From positions 370,014-434,013 of the forward strand of contig QPGA01000001.1 of the NCBI GenBank assembly GCA_003332265.1: a stretch of 64,000 bases of DNA, in the 5' to 3' direction. Positions 32,184 through 42,556 of this stretch are shown one piece after another. The stretch's first letter is position 1. Every line of letters starts with the position of its first letter. This stretch comes from Candidatus Accumulibacter meliphilus (GTDB lineage Bacteria > Pseudomonadota > Gammaproteobacteria > Burkholderiales > Rhodocyclaceae). The position numbers were made by a program, and so were the translations under genes. The notes beneath the pieces are model-generated. The model saw only the letters and a program-made list of their open reading frames with translations, made no database searches and was not told where the DNA came from.

Positions 32184-33839
32184 TCAGGGAAGTTGCAGCA
32201 TTTCCTTGGCGTGCTGGCGAGTGATCGGCGTGATTTCTATGCCGCCCAGCATGCGGGCGATCTCTTCGATACGTGCTTCGGTTCCAAGTGTGCTGACACG
32301 GCTACGTAGCTGACCGGCCTCGGAGACCTTGCTGACTTGCCACTGCCAGTTGGCGCGTGCGGCGACTTGCGGCAAATGCGTCACACAAAGCACTTGTCGT
32401 TCGGCACCCAGTTCGCGCAGGAGGCGGCCGACGACCTCGGCGACGCCGCCGCCAATGCCCACGTCCACCTCGTCAAAGATCAGTGTCGGGACGCTTGCCG
32501 CCTGACTGGTGACTACCTGGATGGCCAGGCTGATGCGCGACAACTCGCCGCCCGAGGCGACCTTGGCCAGGGAGCGCGACTCATTTCCGGCCAGCCCGGC
32601 AATGCGAAACTCGATCTGCTCAAGCCCGGAGGCGCTGCCGCCCTCGATCGGCAGCAGCGCGATGTCGAAGCAGCCGCCGCCAAGTGCCAGTTGCTGCATC
32701 ACCTGGCTGACTTCGCCGCCCAGAGCCAGCGCAGCGCTTGCGCGACCGGCGGACAGCCGCCGAGCCAGTTCACCGTATTGCTTGCCCGCCGCTTCGACGC
32801 GTTCGCTCAGCCCGGCGAGGTCGCCGGCATCGCCAAGGACCGCCAATCTCTCCTGCCAGCGCGCCAGCAAGGCCGGCAGCTCGTCCGGAGTGCAGCGAAA
32901 TTTTCGCGCACAATCAAGGACGGCTTCGAGGCGGCTCTCGACGTCGGTCAGGCGCTGCGGATCAAGCTCGACGCGGTTGGCGTAGCGGCGAAGTGCCGAG
33001 ATCGCTTCGCTGAGCTCCGCCTGCGCCGATTGCAGCAGAACGGCGACTTCAGAGAGCGCGGGGTCGTATTCGGCGAGGCCATCGAGCCGACTGGCGACGC
33101 TGGCGACTTGCACTTCACACGCGGCATCGCCTTCGGCGAGCACCTGCAGCGCGAACTGGGCACCTTCACCCAGGCTTGCGGCGTGTGCCAGGCGCTTGTG
33201 CTCGTCGTTCAGTGCCCGCCATTCTTCACTCGAGAAGCCGAGCGCTGCCAGTTCGCCCAGTTGCCAGCTCAGCTGCTCGCGTTCGGCGGCCAAGGCTTCA
33301 ATGCCGTCGGTGGCGGCCTCGAGGCGGTTCCTGGCTTCGCGCCATTGCCGCCAGGCCGTGGCGACCTCGGCCAGCAGGGCGTCGAGCCGGGCATGCGAAT
33401 CGAGCAGCACGCGTTGGGCGTCGCCGCGCAGCAGCGACTGGTGGGCGTGCTGACCGTGGATGTCGACCAATCCTTCGGCGACCTCGCGGAGCTGCGCCTG
33501 GGTGACCGGCGAGCCGTTCAGATAGGCGCGCGAGCGGCCGTTGGCATCGAGCACGCGGCGCAGCAGCAGACCGTCCTGGCTATCGATATCGTGGTCTTGC
33601 AACCATGCTGCGGCCGCCGGAGACTGGTCGAGATCAAACTCCGCGCCAATCTCGGCGCGCTCGCTGCCGGCGCGTATCAGGCTGGCGTCGGCGCGCTCGC
33701 CGAGGGCAAACGCCAGCGCGTCGACAAGAATCGATTTGCCGGCGCCGGTTTCTCCGGTGAGCGTGCCGAAACCGCCCTGGAACTCGAGTTCAAGGCGATC
33801 GACCAGTACAAAGTCGCGAATCGTCAGCCGGCGTAGCAT
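32184..33839 (-). CDS. recN: DNA repair protein RecN
   Basis: A 551-residue SMC-like ATPase for double-strand-break repair. The start is MLRRLTIRDFVLVDRLELEF, Walker A is GETGAGKS (about 28-35), and DIHGQHAHQSLL is the family-typical segment. A central coiled-coil arm follows. The C-terminal ABC signature region reads LAKVASGGELSRISLA, with the Walker B FDEVDVGIGG and CVTHLPQVAA. ATG 33839 is chosen because the sequence begins exactly at the family N-terminus. It lies just downstream of nadK on the same strand, the common nadK-recN order. Confidence 0.96.
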   Translation of the reverse strand: MLRRLTIRDFVLVDRLELEFQGGFGTLTGETGAGKSILVDALAFALGERADASLIRAGSERAEIGAEFDLDQSPAAAAWLQDHDIDSQDGLLLRRVLDANGRSRAYLNGSPVTQAQLREVAEGLVDIHGQHAHQSLLRGDAQRVLLDSHARLDALLAEVATAWRQWREARNRLEAATDGIEALAAEREQLSWQLGELAALGFSSEEWRALNDEHKRLAHAASLGEGAQFALQVLAEGDAACEVQVASVASRLDGLAEYDPALSEVAVLLQSAQAELSEAISALRRYANRVELDPQRLTDVESRLEAVLDCARKFRCTPDELPALLARWQERLAVLGDAGDLAGLSERVEAAGKQYGELARRLSAGRASAALALGGEVSQVMQQLALGGGCFDIALLPIEGGSASGLEQIEFRIAGLAGNESRSLAKVASGGELSRISLAIQVVTSQAASVPTLIFDEVDVGIGGGVAEVVGRLLRELGAERQVLCVTHLPQVAARANWQWQVSKVSEAGQLRSRVSTLGTEARIEEIARMLGGIEITPITRQHAKEMLQLP

Positions 33840-33862
33840 GATGGGGTGGTCGCAGGAATTGC

Positions 33863-34792
33863 CTAGTGCTCCTTCGGTCGCTCGCTCCAGTGCAGCTTCT
33901 GACGGAGCATGGCGAAGTAGCTGTGGCCGGGTGGATGCAGCAGGCAGATCGAATACTCGGAGCGACGGATGCGTACGCAATCGCCGTTCTTGAGGTCGAC
34001 TGTCACCTGGCCGTCGAAGTGTACGCGCGAATCCGTGCCATGAACGATGCGGATCTCGATCTCGTTGCGGTCGCCAACGAGGATCGGCCGGTTGGTCAGC
34101 GCATGCGGGCAAAGCGGAACCAGGGCGATCGCCGAAACCTGGGGATGCAGGATCGGGCCATTGGCCGATAGCGCGTAGGCCGTGGAGCCGGTGGAGGTGG
34201 CGACAATCAGGCCGTCGGCGCGTAGGTGGTAGATGAATTCGCTGTTAACGAAGAGCTCGATTTCGATCATTCGGCCGATGGCTCCCTTGTCGACGACCAC
34301 GTCGTTGAGCGCCAGGTGAGGGGCGCCGACAGGGCGTTCGTCACGCAGCACCTCGGCTTCGAGGAGCATGCGGGTTTCGGGAACGAATTTGCCGTCGAGC
34401 AGGTCGTCCATGGCGACCAGCATGTCGTTGCGCGAGATGTCGGTCATGAAGCCCAGGCGCCCCTGGTTGACCCCGACCAGGGGCACCCGGTAGCGGGCCA
34501 GCTGGCGCGCGGCGTTGAGCATGGTGCCGTCGCCGCCGGCCACGATGGCCATGTCGGCATGCGCCCCCAGCCAGGCAAAACTGCCGCTCGTCCAGCTGCG
34601 CAGGTCAAGTTGCGAGACGACGTTGCGCGCGGTTTCCTCCTCGATCAGGACCGTCATGCCGCGTTCGTGCAGGTATCTGGCCAGCATGCGGATCGATTCG
34701 GCAATATCCTGACTTTGATACTTGCCGATCAGCGCAATGGTCTTGGGCAGATTCGCGCAATCGGTGGGTTCGTGAGGAAAGACATTGTTCAT
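33863..34792 (-). CDS. nadK: NAD kinase
   Basis: A 309-residue ATP-NAD kinase that phosphorylates NAD to NADP. The catalytic GGDGTML lies at 86-92 ([18 protein letters not shown]), followed by [13 protein letters not shown] and the [14 protein letters not shown] segment used in NAD binding. ATG 34792 begins [10 protein letters not shown]. Its end is 23 bases from the recN start, so the two are probably co-transcribed. It is divergent from hrcA across a 74-base gap. Confidence 0.96.
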   Translation of the reverse strand: MNNVFPHEPTDCANLPKTIALIGKYQSQDIAESIRMLARYLHERGMTVLIEEETARNVVSQLDLRSWTSGSFAWLGAHADMAIVAGGDGTMLNAARQLARYRVPLVGVNQGRLGFMTDISRNDMLVAMDDLLDGKFVPETRMLLEAEVLRDERPVGAPHLALNDVVVDKGAIGRMIEIELFVNSEFIYHLRADGLIVATSTGSTAYALSANGPILHPQVSAIALVPLCPHALTNRPILVGDRNEIEIRIVHGTDSRVHFDGQVTVDLKNGDCVRIRRSEYSICLLHPPGHSYFAMLRQKLHWSERPKEH

Positions 34793-34866
34793 GGCGTCAA
34801 TTAGACCACAATTCAGCTTTCATCCGCGGCGCCCCGCGAGCGGGGAATTTTTGTAGAATCCAAGCC

Positions 34867-35895
34867 ATGCTAGACGAACGCGCCAGAAGGCTGCTCAAGA
34901 CGCTCATTGAACGCTACATCGCGGACGGGCTGCCGGTCGGGTCGCGTGCCTTGTCAAAGTACTCCGGCCTGGACCTGTCGGCAGCGACCGTGCGTAATGT
35001 CATGGCGGACCTCGAAGAGAATGGTCTGATCGCCAGTCCGCATACCTCGGCCGGACGTGTGCCGACCTCGCGGGGCTACCGTTTCTTCGTTGATAGCCTG
35101 CTCACCGTCGAGCCGCTCGAGAAAGAAAAAATTGACGCCATCGAGGGGCAACTCCTGCTTTCGCAGCCGCGGCAGCTGATCAGCAATGCTTCGCGCCTCC
35201 TCTCGGGCTTGAGTCACTTTGCGGGGATCGTCATGACGCCCAGGCGGCGGGTGCCGAGGATTCGCCAGATCGAATTCGTCAGTCTGTCGGAAAAGCGCAT
35301 TCTGTTGATCCTGGTGACTGCCGACGGCGACGTGCAGAATCGCCTGCTCTTTCCCGGGCGCTCATATACCCCGTCGGAACTGGTCACCGCAACCAACTAC
35401 CTGAACCAGCATTTCATCGGCGGCGATTTCGAGCATATCCGCCGGCGTGTGCAGGAGGAGGTGCTGCGCTTGCGTGGCGATCTGCAGTCGCTGATGGCCG
35501 CCGCGCTGGCTGCCGGCGACGAGGCGATGAAGGGCCCGGACGAGCGCTATATCATCTCCGGTGAGCGTAATCTGCTCGAAGTCGAGGAGTTCTCGTCGAA
35601 CATGAAGCGGCTGCGCGAGTTGTTCGACCTTTTCGAGCAGCGGACTTCACTGATGCAGTTGCTGGATCTGTCGCATCGCGCCGACGGCGTGCAGATCTTC
35701 ATTGGCGGCGAATCGGGCCTGGCACCCCTCGATGAATGCAGTGTGGTGACCGCGCCGTACGAGGTCGACGGTCAGATCGTCGGTTCGGTGGGCGTGATTG
35801 GTCCCACCCGCATGGCCTACGACCGCGTTATTCCGATCGTCGATATCACCGCCAAACTGCTTTCTTCCGCGCTTACTTACCAGGCCAATTCCTGA
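34867..35895 (+). CDS. hrcA: Heat-inducible transcription repressor HrcA
   Basis: A 342-residue HrcA repressor. The N-terminal winged helix reads [20 protein letters not shown], then [21 protein letters not shown] and the DLEENGLI wing. The dimerisation region follows ([20 protein letters not shown]). HrcA normally binds CIRCE operators upstream of groESL or dnaK. I cannot find a CIRCE near this gene or near grpE, so its target may lie elsewhere. The stop TGA overlaps the hemH ATG by one base (TGATG). Confidence 0.95.
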   Translation: MLDERARRLLKTLIERYIADGLPVGSRALSKYSGLDLSAATVRNVMADLEENGLIASPHTSAGRVPTSRGYRFFVDSLLTVEPLEKEKIDAIEGQLLLSQPRQLISNASRLLSGLSHFAGIVMTPRRRVPRIRQIEFVSLSEKRILLILVTADGDVQNRLLFPGRSYTPSELVTATNYLNQHFIGGDFEHIRRRVQEEVLRLRGDLQSLMAAALAAGDEAMKGPDERYIISGERNLLEVEEFSSNMKRLRELFDLFEQRTSLMQLLDLSHRADGVQIFIGGESGLAPLDECSVVTAPYEVDGQIVGSVGVIGPTRMAYDRVIPIVDITAKLLSSALTYQANS

Positions 35896-36998
35896 TGCCT
35901 CGTTATCTCCCCGAGCCGGCCTACGGTCATGGTTCGCCGGCAAAAACTGCCGTCTTGCTGATCAATCTCGGGACGCCCGAAGAGCCGACGGCGCCAGCGG
36001 TGCGTCGCTACCTCAAGGAATTTCTTTCCGACGCGCGCGTCGTCGAGATTCCACGCCCGCTCTGGTGGCTGATCCTGAATGGCATCATTCTCAGAGTGCG
36101 ACCGCGACGGTCGGCCGAAAAGTACGCGTCGATCTGGACGGCCGCTGGCTCGCCGCTGAAAGTGTATGTCGAGCGGCAGGCGAAGCTGCTGCGTGGTTTC
36201 CTGGGTCAGGCCGGGCATCACCTGGTCGTCGACTACGCAATGCGTTACGGCGAGCCGTCGATCGCGGCGACCCTATCGAGACTCAAGGCCGCAGGCTGTA
36301 CGCGGATTCTGCTACTGCCGCTCTACCCGCAGTATGCGGCGAGTACCACTGCCACCGCCATTGATGCCGCTTGCAGCTGGTTACAAAGTGTTCGCAACCA
36401 GCCGGAAGTGCGCTCGGTCCGCAGTTTTGCCGACCATCCCGGTTACATTGCGGCGCTCGCGGCCAGTGTTCGCGAGCATTGGGCGAGCAGTGGGCAGCCG
36501 GGCGACTCTTATCGGCTGATCATGAGTTTTCACGGGCTGCCGCGCTACACGCTGGACAAAGGCGATCCCTACCATTGCGAGTGCCAGAAGAGCGGCCGCT
36601 TGCTGGCCGAGGCGCTTGGTCTTGCTGCGGAGCGCTATCAGATCTGCTTTCAGTCGCGTTTTGGTCGCGCCGAGTGGTTGCAACCGTATACCGCGCCGAC
36701 TTTGCAGGCGCTCGGCAAAGAGGGCGTGCAGCGGGTCGATGTGATCTGCCCGGGCTTCCCAGCCGACTGTCTGGAGACGCTCGAAGAGATTGCCATCGAA
36801 GGGCGCGCCGAGTTCCTCGGCGGCGGTGGCCGGGAGTTCCACTACCTGCCGTGCCTCAACGACCGCGACGACTGGATTCACGCCCTGGCCGACATTGCCG
36901 AAACGCAGCTGCGCGGCTGGCCGACGCAGCTCGCACCCGAGCCGGCCGGCCTGGAGCTCAGCGCCCTGCGTGCCAAGGCTCTGGGAGCGTCATCCTGA
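35895..36998 (+). CDS. hemH: Ferrochelatase
   Basis: A 367-residue ferrochelatase inserting Fe(II) into protoporphyrin IX, the last step of heme synthesis. Family motifs are [33 protein letters not shown], and [17 protein letters not shown] with the catalytic His. [15 protein letters not shown] and [15 protein letters not shown] follow. ATG 35895 overlaps the hrcA stop by one base, and the hrcA-hemH pairing is common in beta-proteobacteria. The open frame continues upstream into hrcA but is not coding there. Confidence 0.96.
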   Translation: MPRYLPEPAYGHGSPAKTAVLLINLGTPEEPTAPAVRRYLKEFLSDARVVEIPRPLWWLILNGIILRVRPRRSAEKYASIWTAAGSPLKVYVERQAKLLRGFLGQAGHHLVVDYAMRYGEPSIAATLSRLKAAGCTRILLLPLYPQYAASTTATAIDAACSWLQSVRNQPEVRSVRSFADHPGYIAALAASVREHWASSGQPGDSYRLIMSFHGLPRYTLDKGDPYHCECQKSGRLLAEALGLAAERYQICFQSRFGRAEWLQPYTAPTLQALGKEGVQRVDVICPGFPADCLETLEEIAIEGRAEFLGGGGREFHYLPCLNDRDDWIHALADIAETQLRGWPTQLAPEPAGLELSALRAKALGASS

Positions 36999-37077
36999 GC
37001 GAGGGCGCCAGTGCACTGTGCCATATCCTCGCAATACTCTTCCGCCACATCGACAACGGGCCGAGCCAGGACTCGGT

Positions 37078-38427
37078 CTAGAGCAATTGCAGTGGCGGCG
37101 TCAGTCCGAGAGAGGAGGCCGAAATGCTTCCCTGGACGGCGGTCTGGCCAAGCTTGGCGAGGACTTTGTTGGCTTCGCGCAAGCGGCCGAGCACATTGGT
37201 CAGGAGAACTTTGTTGAAGCGTTCGCGCAGTTCGTCGGAAGCCAATTCCAGCGCCGCGCTGTTGATTTCCAGGAACAGCGTAGCTTCCAGGGTGACTACC
37301 GTGGCGTGTCGCAGGGCGTTTGTAGGGTGGAGGAAAGCCATTTCGCCGATCACGTCGCTCGAACCCAGTCGGCAGATGACACGTCCGTTGGTTGATACTT
37401 CGACGAAGCCGTCAATGATCACGCCGAACTTGCGGTGATTGTCGCCTTCGCGGATCAGGGTGACTTTCTCCGATATCTCCCGCCACCTGCTGATGCGCAG
37501 CACTTCCCAGAGCTCGATATCCTCGAATTCCACGAAGAAGTCGAGCCTGCGCAGTCTTTCGAAGTGCGTCAGATCCTGTTGCGTCTGGTCTTCGTCGAGC
37601 ATCTGGTAACGTACCGCCGAGAGATCCTTGGCGAACGCGGCGCCATTGCGGTAGCGGCTGTAGAGGTCTTTTTCGAGAGACTTCTTGATGATTGCATCGA
37701 GGCCGGCCGGCAGGTTGGGGTTCAGCGCACAGACCGACGGCGCATCCATGTTGACGATCTTGTACACCAGCGTCGCAGGATTGTTGGCACGATACGGTAG
37801 CCGCCCGGTGAGCAGCTGAAACAGGAGTACGCCCAAGGAGTAGAGGTCGGTCTTGTGATTGAGCGGGTAGTTCTTGACCTGTTCTGGAGACATGTAGGCG
37901 GGTGAGCCGACGCCCATGACGAAAGTCGAGTCCTGACCCATGTCCTTGTGCAGGTTCAGCCCCAGGCCGAAGTCGGTAATGCGCGGATTGTCGTCGGCGT
38001 CGAGCAGAATGTTGGCCGGCTTGATGTCGCGATGGACGACGCCCTGGTGGAAAGCGTGATCAAGCGCCAGGCAGCACTTGAAAATGATGCCGATGACGCG
38101 GTGCATCGGTAGCAGGCGGTTGATCGAGCAGAAGCGGTCGAGCGCGCCGCCGTCGACGAATTCCATGACCAGGTAGGCCTGGTCTTTCTCGACGACGGCG
38201 TCGTATACCTTGACGATGTTGGGGTGATTGAGCCGCCGGCCGATCGCGTCCTCGGTCTGGAAGATCTTGCGCAAGCGCCGTGACATCGCTGCGCTGTCCT
38301 TACCAAAGCGGATCAGCTTGATGGCGACCTGACGGTCCGCGTCCGGATCCTGGGCCAGGTAGACGACCGCTGTCGCACCCTTGCCGAGCGTGCGAATGAT
38401 CTGATATTTGCCGATTTTCTCCGTCAT
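37078..38427 (-). CDS. Ser/Thr protein kinase with C-terminal cyclic-nucleotide-binding domain
   Basis: A 449-residue Hanks-type kinase. The glycine loop is TLGKGATAVVYLA (13-25), the lysine VAIKLI (K37), the catalytic loop VHRDIKPANILL, and DFG in RITDFGLGL. GSPAYMSPEQVK follows. From about 310 a cNMP-binding-like domain follows: EKVTLIREGDNHRKFGVIIDG with FVEVSTNGRVICRLGSSDVI and GEMAFLHPTNALR. No transmembrane segment is visible. The fusion suggests kinase activity tuned by a nucleotide or by the CNB domain. It is convergent with hemH and divergent from grpE. Confidence 0.93.
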   Translation of the reverse strand: MTEKIGKYQIIRTLGKGATAVVYLAQDPDADRQVAIKLIRFGKDSAAMSRRLRKIFQTEDAIGRRLNHPNIVKVYDAVVEKDQAYLVMEFVDGGALDRFCSINRLLPMHRVIGIIFKCCLALDHAFHQGVVHRDIKPANILLDADDNPRITDFGLGLNLHKDMGQDSTFVMGVGSPAYMSPEQVKNYPLNHKTDLYSLGVLLFQLLTGRLPYRANNPATLVYKIVNMDAPSVCALNPNLPAGLDAIIKKSLEKDLYSRYRNGAAFAKDLSAVRYQMLDEDQTQQDLTHFERLRRLDFFVEFEDIELWEVLRISRWREISEKVTLIREGDNHRKFGVIIDGFVEVSTNGRVICRLGSSDVIGEMAFLHPTNALRHATVVTLEATLFLEINSAALELASDELRERFNKVLLTNVLGRLREANKVLAKLGQTAVQGSISASSLGLTPPLQLL

Positions 38428-38553
38428 GCGCGTACCAAGTCCGGTTGGGGGGGACTAGAGATAATTGAAAGGCTGCTAGGGAAACAAGGCGCTGAATCAG
38501 TAATTATGCGCGAATTGCGGTGGCCTTCCACCTCCTCAAGCAGATAAAAAGCC

Positions 38554-38578
38554 CTTGAAATCGAAAAACTCGCCCCAA
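38554..38578 (+). promoter_or_regulatory. Sigma-32 heat-shock promoter of grpE-dnaK-dnaJ
   Basis: CTTGAAA (38554-38560) and CCCCAA (38573-38578) are separated by 12 bases. This matches the sigma-32 consensus CTTGAAA/CCCCAT-T with its 11-15-base spacer. It lies 33 bases upstream of the grpE start. Confidence 0.75.
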
Positions 38579-38610
38579 CCTGCCTGCAGTTTTCTGGGAG
38601 ATCATCATCT

Positions 38611-39177
38611 ATGCAAGTAAACGACACACCGCCTGACGAGAGCAACGCGGCGCCCGAAGCCGCGGGGCCTGTTGAAGTGATTGCCGAAAGCGCGCCTGCG
38701 GAAGACCACGCGCCGAGTCTTGAAGACGCCCTGCGTCAAGCCGAGCTGAAAGCCGCCGAGCATCACGATGCCTGGTTGCGCGCCAAAGCGGAAACCGAGA
38801 ATGTGCGCCGGCGAGCCCAGGAGGATATCGCCAAGGCTGCCAAGTTCGCCATCGAGCGTTTCGCTCGCGAACTGCTGGCGGTCAGGGATAGCCTCGAAAT
38901 CGCGTTGGCCACCGACGCGCAGAGTGTCGACAGCCTGCGCGCGGGAAGCGAAGTCACCCTCAAGCAACTGGTCGCCGCTTTCGAGAAATCGGCGTTGAAA
39001 GAAGTCAATCCGCTCGGCGAGAAGTTCGATCCCAATCTTCATCAGGCGATCAGCGTGGTCGAATCGGAGCAGGAGCCGAACACTGTGGTTACGGTCTTGC
39101 AGAAGGGTTATTTGCTGGCCGAGCGCGTGTTGCGCCCGGCGATGGTCGTCGTCGCCAAGGCCAAGGCCGAGGCTTGA
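38611..39177 (+). CDS. grpE: Nucleotide exchange factor GrpE
   Basis: A 188-residue GrpE, which drives ADP release from DnaK. An acidic, low-complexity N-terminus ([19 protein letters not shown]) leads into a long coiled coil ([40 protein letters not shown]). The C-terminal beta domain follows ([38 protein letters not shown]). GGGAG precedes ATG 38611. It heads the grpE-dnaK-dnaJ operon behind the sigma-32 promoter. Confidence 0.96.
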   Translation: MQVNDTPPDESNAAPEAAGPVEVIAESAPAEDHAPSLEDALRQAELKAAEHHDAWLRAKAETENVRRRAQEDIAKAAKFAIERFARELLAVRDSLEIALATDAQSVDSLRAGSEVTLKQLVAAFEKSALKEVNPLGEKFDPNLHQAISVVESEQEPNTVVTVLQKGYLLAERVLRPAMVVVAKAKAEA

Positions 39178-39274
39178 AATTCCTGCGATAAGCCCCAGTT
39201 TGGGCTTGTCACCAGACATTCAGCCAGTGGGCGGATGTCGTCACAATTTACCGAAATATTGAAAGGATTCTGCT

Positions 39275-41218
39275 ATGGGCAAGATCATCGGCATTGATCT
39301 GGGCACAACCAACTCCTGCGTTGCCGTTATGGAAAACGGCAAGCCGAAGGTTATCGAAAACTCCGAAGGTGCGCGCACCACGCCGTCGATCGTGGCCTAC
39401 GCCGAGGATGACGAAATTCTCTGCGGCGCGCCAGCCAAGCGGCAGGCGGTCACCAATCCAACGAACACGCTGTACGCGATCAAGCGCCTGATCGGCCGCC
39501 GCTTTGAAGAGAAGGAGGTGCAGAAAGACATCGCGCTGATGCCTTTCAAGATTCTCAAGGCTGACAACGCCGACGCCTGGGTCGAGGTGCGCGGCAAGAA
39601 AATCGCCCCGCCGCAGGTTTCCGCCGAAGTGCTGCGCAAGATGAAGAGGACCGCTGAGGACTACCTCGGCGAGGAAGTGACCGAAGCGGTGATCACCGTC
39701 CCGGCGTACTTCAACGACAGCCAGCGTCAGGCGACGAAAGACGCCGGTCGCATTGCCGGTCTGGAAGTCAAACGCATCATCAACGAGCCGACCGCCGCAG
39801 CGCTGGCTTTCGGTATGGACAAGAAGCAGGGCGACAAGAAGATCGCGGTCTATGACCTTGGCGGTGGCACGTTCGACGTTTCGATCATCGAAATCGCGCA
39901 GGTCGAAGGTGAGCACCAGTTCGAGGTCTTGTCCACCAACGGCGACACTTTCCTCGGCGGTGAAGACTTCGACCAGCGCCTTATCGACTACATCATCGAC
40001 GAGTTCAAGAAAGAGTCGGGGGTCAACCTGAAGGCCGACGTGCTCGCGCTGCAGCGCCTCAAGGATGCGGCCGAGAAAGCCAAGATCGAACTCTCTTCCG
40101 GCCAGCAGACCGAAATCAACCTGCCGTACATCACGGCCGACAGTTCCGGACCCAAGCATCTGACCTTGAAGATCACCCGCGCCAAGTTCGAAGCTCTGGT
40201 CGATGAGCTGGTCGACCGTACCATCGAGCCCTGTCGTATCGCCCTCAAGGATGCCGGCTGCAAGATAGGCGACATCGACGATGTGATTCTGGTCGGTGGC
40301 CAGTCGCGGATGCCGAAGGTGCAGGAAAAAGTGAAGGCTTTCTTCGGCAAGGAGCCGCGCCGCGACGTCAATCCGGACGAAGCCGTCGCCGTCGGTGCTG
40401 CGATTCAGGGCGGCGTGCTGCAGGGCGAGGTCAAGGATGTCCTGTTGCTCGACGTGACGCCGCTGTCGCTGGGTATCGAGACGCTTGGCGGCGTGATGAC
40501 CAAGCTGATCAAGAAGAACACCACCATCCCGACGAAGGCGAACCAGGTTTTCTCGACGGCCGATGACGGGCAGTCGGCGGTCACCATTCATGTCCTGCAG
40601 GGCGAGCGTGAAATGGCCAACGGCAACAAGAGCCTCGGACAGTTCAACCTCTCGGACATCCCGCCGGCGCCGCGCGGCATGCCGCAGATCGAAGTCACTT
40701 TCGATATCGACGCCAACGGCATTCTGCATGTCTCGGCCAAGGACAAGGCGACCGGCAAGGAGAACAAGATCAAGATCCAGGCTTCTTCGGGCCTCAGCGA
40801 GGAAGAAGTGCAGCGCATGGTGCAGGATGCCGAAGTGCACGCCGAAGAAGACCGCAAGGCGCACGAACTGGCCGAAGCGCGCAATCAGTGCGACGGCATG
40901 ATCCATTCGGTCAAGAAGTCGCTTGCCGAATATGGCAAGGAGCTTGGCGCTGACGAGAAGGCAGTCATCGAGGCGGCGATGAAGGACGCCGAAGAATCCA
41001 TTCGTGGCGACGACGTCGAAAGTATCAAGGCGAAAACCGAGGCCCTCGGCACGGCGGCGCAAAAACTTGGCGAGAAAATGTACGCCAAGCAGCAGGCCGA
41101 AGCGGGTGGCGCCGAGCATCAGCAGGAGGCTGGCGGAACCGAGTCGGCGGGTGAGGCGAGAAAGGACGACAGCGACGTCGTCGATGCCGAGTTCACTGAA
41201 GTCAAAGACAAGAAGTAG
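39275..41218 (+). CDS. dnaK: Molecular chaperone DnaK (Hsp70)
   Basis: A 647-residue Hsp70. The N-terminal ATPase domain starts [20 protein letters not shown] and contains [17 protein letters not shown] and [15 protein letters not shown]. The substrate domain from about 390 has [17 protein letters not shown]. The helical lid follows, and the C-terminus ends [14 protein letters not shown], the usual DnaK tail. It lies about 100 bases after grpE and 66 bases before dnaJ. It folds proteins with GrpE and DnaJ in the cytoplasm. Confidence 0.98.
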   Translation: MGKIIGIDLGTTNSCVAVMENGKPKVIENSEGARTTPSIVAYAEDDEILCGAPAKRQAVTNPTNTLYAIKRLIGRRFEEKEVQKDIALMPFKILKADNADAWVEVRGKKIAPPQVSAEVLRKMKRTAEDYLGEEVTEAVITVPAYFNDSQRQATKDAGRIAGLEVKRIINEPTAAALAFGMDKKQGDKKIAVYDLGGGTFDVSIIEIAQVEGEHQFEVLSTNGDTFLGGEDFDQRLIDYIIDEFKKESGVNLKADVLALQRLKDAAEKAKIELSSGQQTEINLPYITADSSGPKHLTLKITRAKFEALVDELVDRTIEPCRIALKDAGCKIGDIDDVILVGGQSRMPKVQEKVKAFFGKEPRRDVNPDEAVAVGAAIQGGVLQGEVKDVLLLDVTPLSLGIETLGGVMTKLIKKNTTIPTKANQVFSTADDGQSAVTIHVLQGEREMANGNKSLGQFNLSDIPPAPRGMPQIEVTFDIDANGILHVSAKDKATGKENKIKIQASSGLSEEEVQRMVQDAEVHAEEDRKAHELAEARNQCDGMIHSVKKSLAEYGKELGADEKAVIEAAMKDAEESIRGDDVESIKAKTEALGTAAQKLGEKMYAKQQAEAGGAEHQQEAGGTESAGEARKDDSDVVDAEFTEVKDKK

Positions 41219-41284
41219 GCATTCTGCTGCAGGGCGGGGCGTATAATCGCGCCTCGCTCCGTCCCACAACGTGCTTGAGAAACG

Positions 41285-42406
41285 ATGGCTAAACGCGACT
41301 TTTACGACATTCTGGGCGTCAATCGCGACGCATCCGAAGAAGATATCAAGAAGGCCTATCGCAAGCTGGCGATGAAACACCATCCGGACCGCAATCCGGA
41401 TAATCCCAAGGCCGAGGATCAGTTCAAGGAAGCCAAGGAAGCCTACGAGGTTCTCTCCGACGCTCAGCAGCGTGCGGCCTACGACCAATACGGTCACGCC
41501 GGAGTCGATCCCCAGTCAGGCATGGGCGGCGGCCCGGGCGGTTTCTCCGACGCTTTTGGCGGTATTTTCGACGAGATCTTCGGCGGTGCTCGCGGTGGCG
41601 GCGGTCGTTCGAACATCTATCGCGGTGCAGACCTGCGCTACAACCTCGAAGTCACCCTCGAGCAGGCGGCCTTTGGCACGGAAACCAAAATTCGCATTCC
41701 GACCATGGAGGTCTGCGCTGCCTGCCATGGTAGCGGCGCCAAGTCCGGCACGCAGCCGAAGACCTGCCCGACCTGTCAGGGGAGTGGCCAGGTTCGCTTG
41801 CAGCAGGGCTTTTTCTCGATCCAGCAAACTTGTCCGAAGTGTCATGGGACCGGTCGTTTCATTGCCGACCCCTGCGCTCCGTGTCAGGGCGCGGGTCGTG
41901 TCAAGCAGCACAAGACGCTGGCCGTCAAGATCCCGGCCGGCGTCGACGAGGGAGATCGCATACGGCTCTCTGGCGAGGGTGAGCACGGCGTCAACGGTGG
42001 GCCGTCGGGAGACCTCTACGTTCAGATTCACCTCAAGGCGCACCCGGTTTTCCAGCGTGAGCAGAGCGATCTGCACTGTGAAATGCCAATCAGCTTTACG
42101 ACCGCCGCTCTCGGTGGCGAGATTGATATTCCGACCCTTGACGGTGCGGCGAAAGTCAGGATTCCTGCGGAAACGCAGTCCGGAAAGGTTTTCCGTCTGC
42201 GCGGAAAAGGTATCAAGAGCGTGCGTAGCCAGGCGCATGGGGATCTGCTGTGTCACGTGGTTGTCGAAACGCCGGTTCATCTGACCGACCGTCAGAAGGA
42301 ACTGTTGCGCGAACTCGAAGAGTCGAGTCAGGAAAACTCGGGGCGTCACAATCCGCGCGCCAAATCCTGGATGGATCGGGTACGCGACTTCTTCGCGGCG
42401 ACCTGA
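41285..42406 (+). CDS. dnaJ: Molecular chaperone DnaJ (Hsp40)
   Basis: A 373-residue type I Hsp40. The J domain (about 1-70) carries HPD in [11 protein letters not shown], then a Gly/Phe-rich linker. Four CxxCxGxG zinc motifs are present: [24 protein letters not shown] and CAPCQGAG. The C-terminal substrate-binding domains follow ([20 protein letters not shown]). It stimulates DnaK's ATPase. It is the last gene of the heat-shock operon. Confidence 0.98.
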   Translation: MAKRDFYDILGVNRDASEEDIKKAYRKLAMKHHPDRNPDNPKAEDQFKEAKEAYEVLSDAQQRAAYDQYGHAGVDPQSGMGGGPGGFSDAFGGIFDEIFGGARGGGGRSNIYRGADLRYNLEVTLEQAAFGTETKIRIPTMEVCAACHGSGAKSGTQPKTCPTCQGSGQVRLQQGFFSIQQTCPKCHGTGRFIADPCAPCQGAGRVKQHKTLAVKIPAGVDEGDRIRLSGEGEHGVNGGPSGDLYVQIHLKAHPVFQREQSDLHCEMPISFTTAALGGEIDIPTLDGAAKVRIPAETQSGKVFRLRGKGIKSVRSQAHGDLLCHVVVETPVHLTDRQKELLRELEESSQENSGRHNPRAKSWMDRVRDFFAAT

Positions 42407-42556
42407 GCGCGCCGTTCCATAAACCTGCAACAGCTTCTTCGACTCCTTTCTTCGCAGTCATGTAAGCCGCCTGTCAGTTTTTCTTGCCATTCTTCCTTTT
42501 TGGTCGAAACGGTCCACAGACGGTCGTGACTCGCACCGAGGAGGAGGGGCTGGCGA

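Noticed and set aside
32337-33836. Plus-strand frame opposite recN
   Set aside because: Antisense to a recognisable RecN; no ribosome-binding site.
39248-41497. Long minus-strand open frame (749 codons) opposite dnaK
   Set aside because: Antisense shadow of the high-GC dnaK gene; no ribosome-binding site or family, while dnaK is unmistakable.
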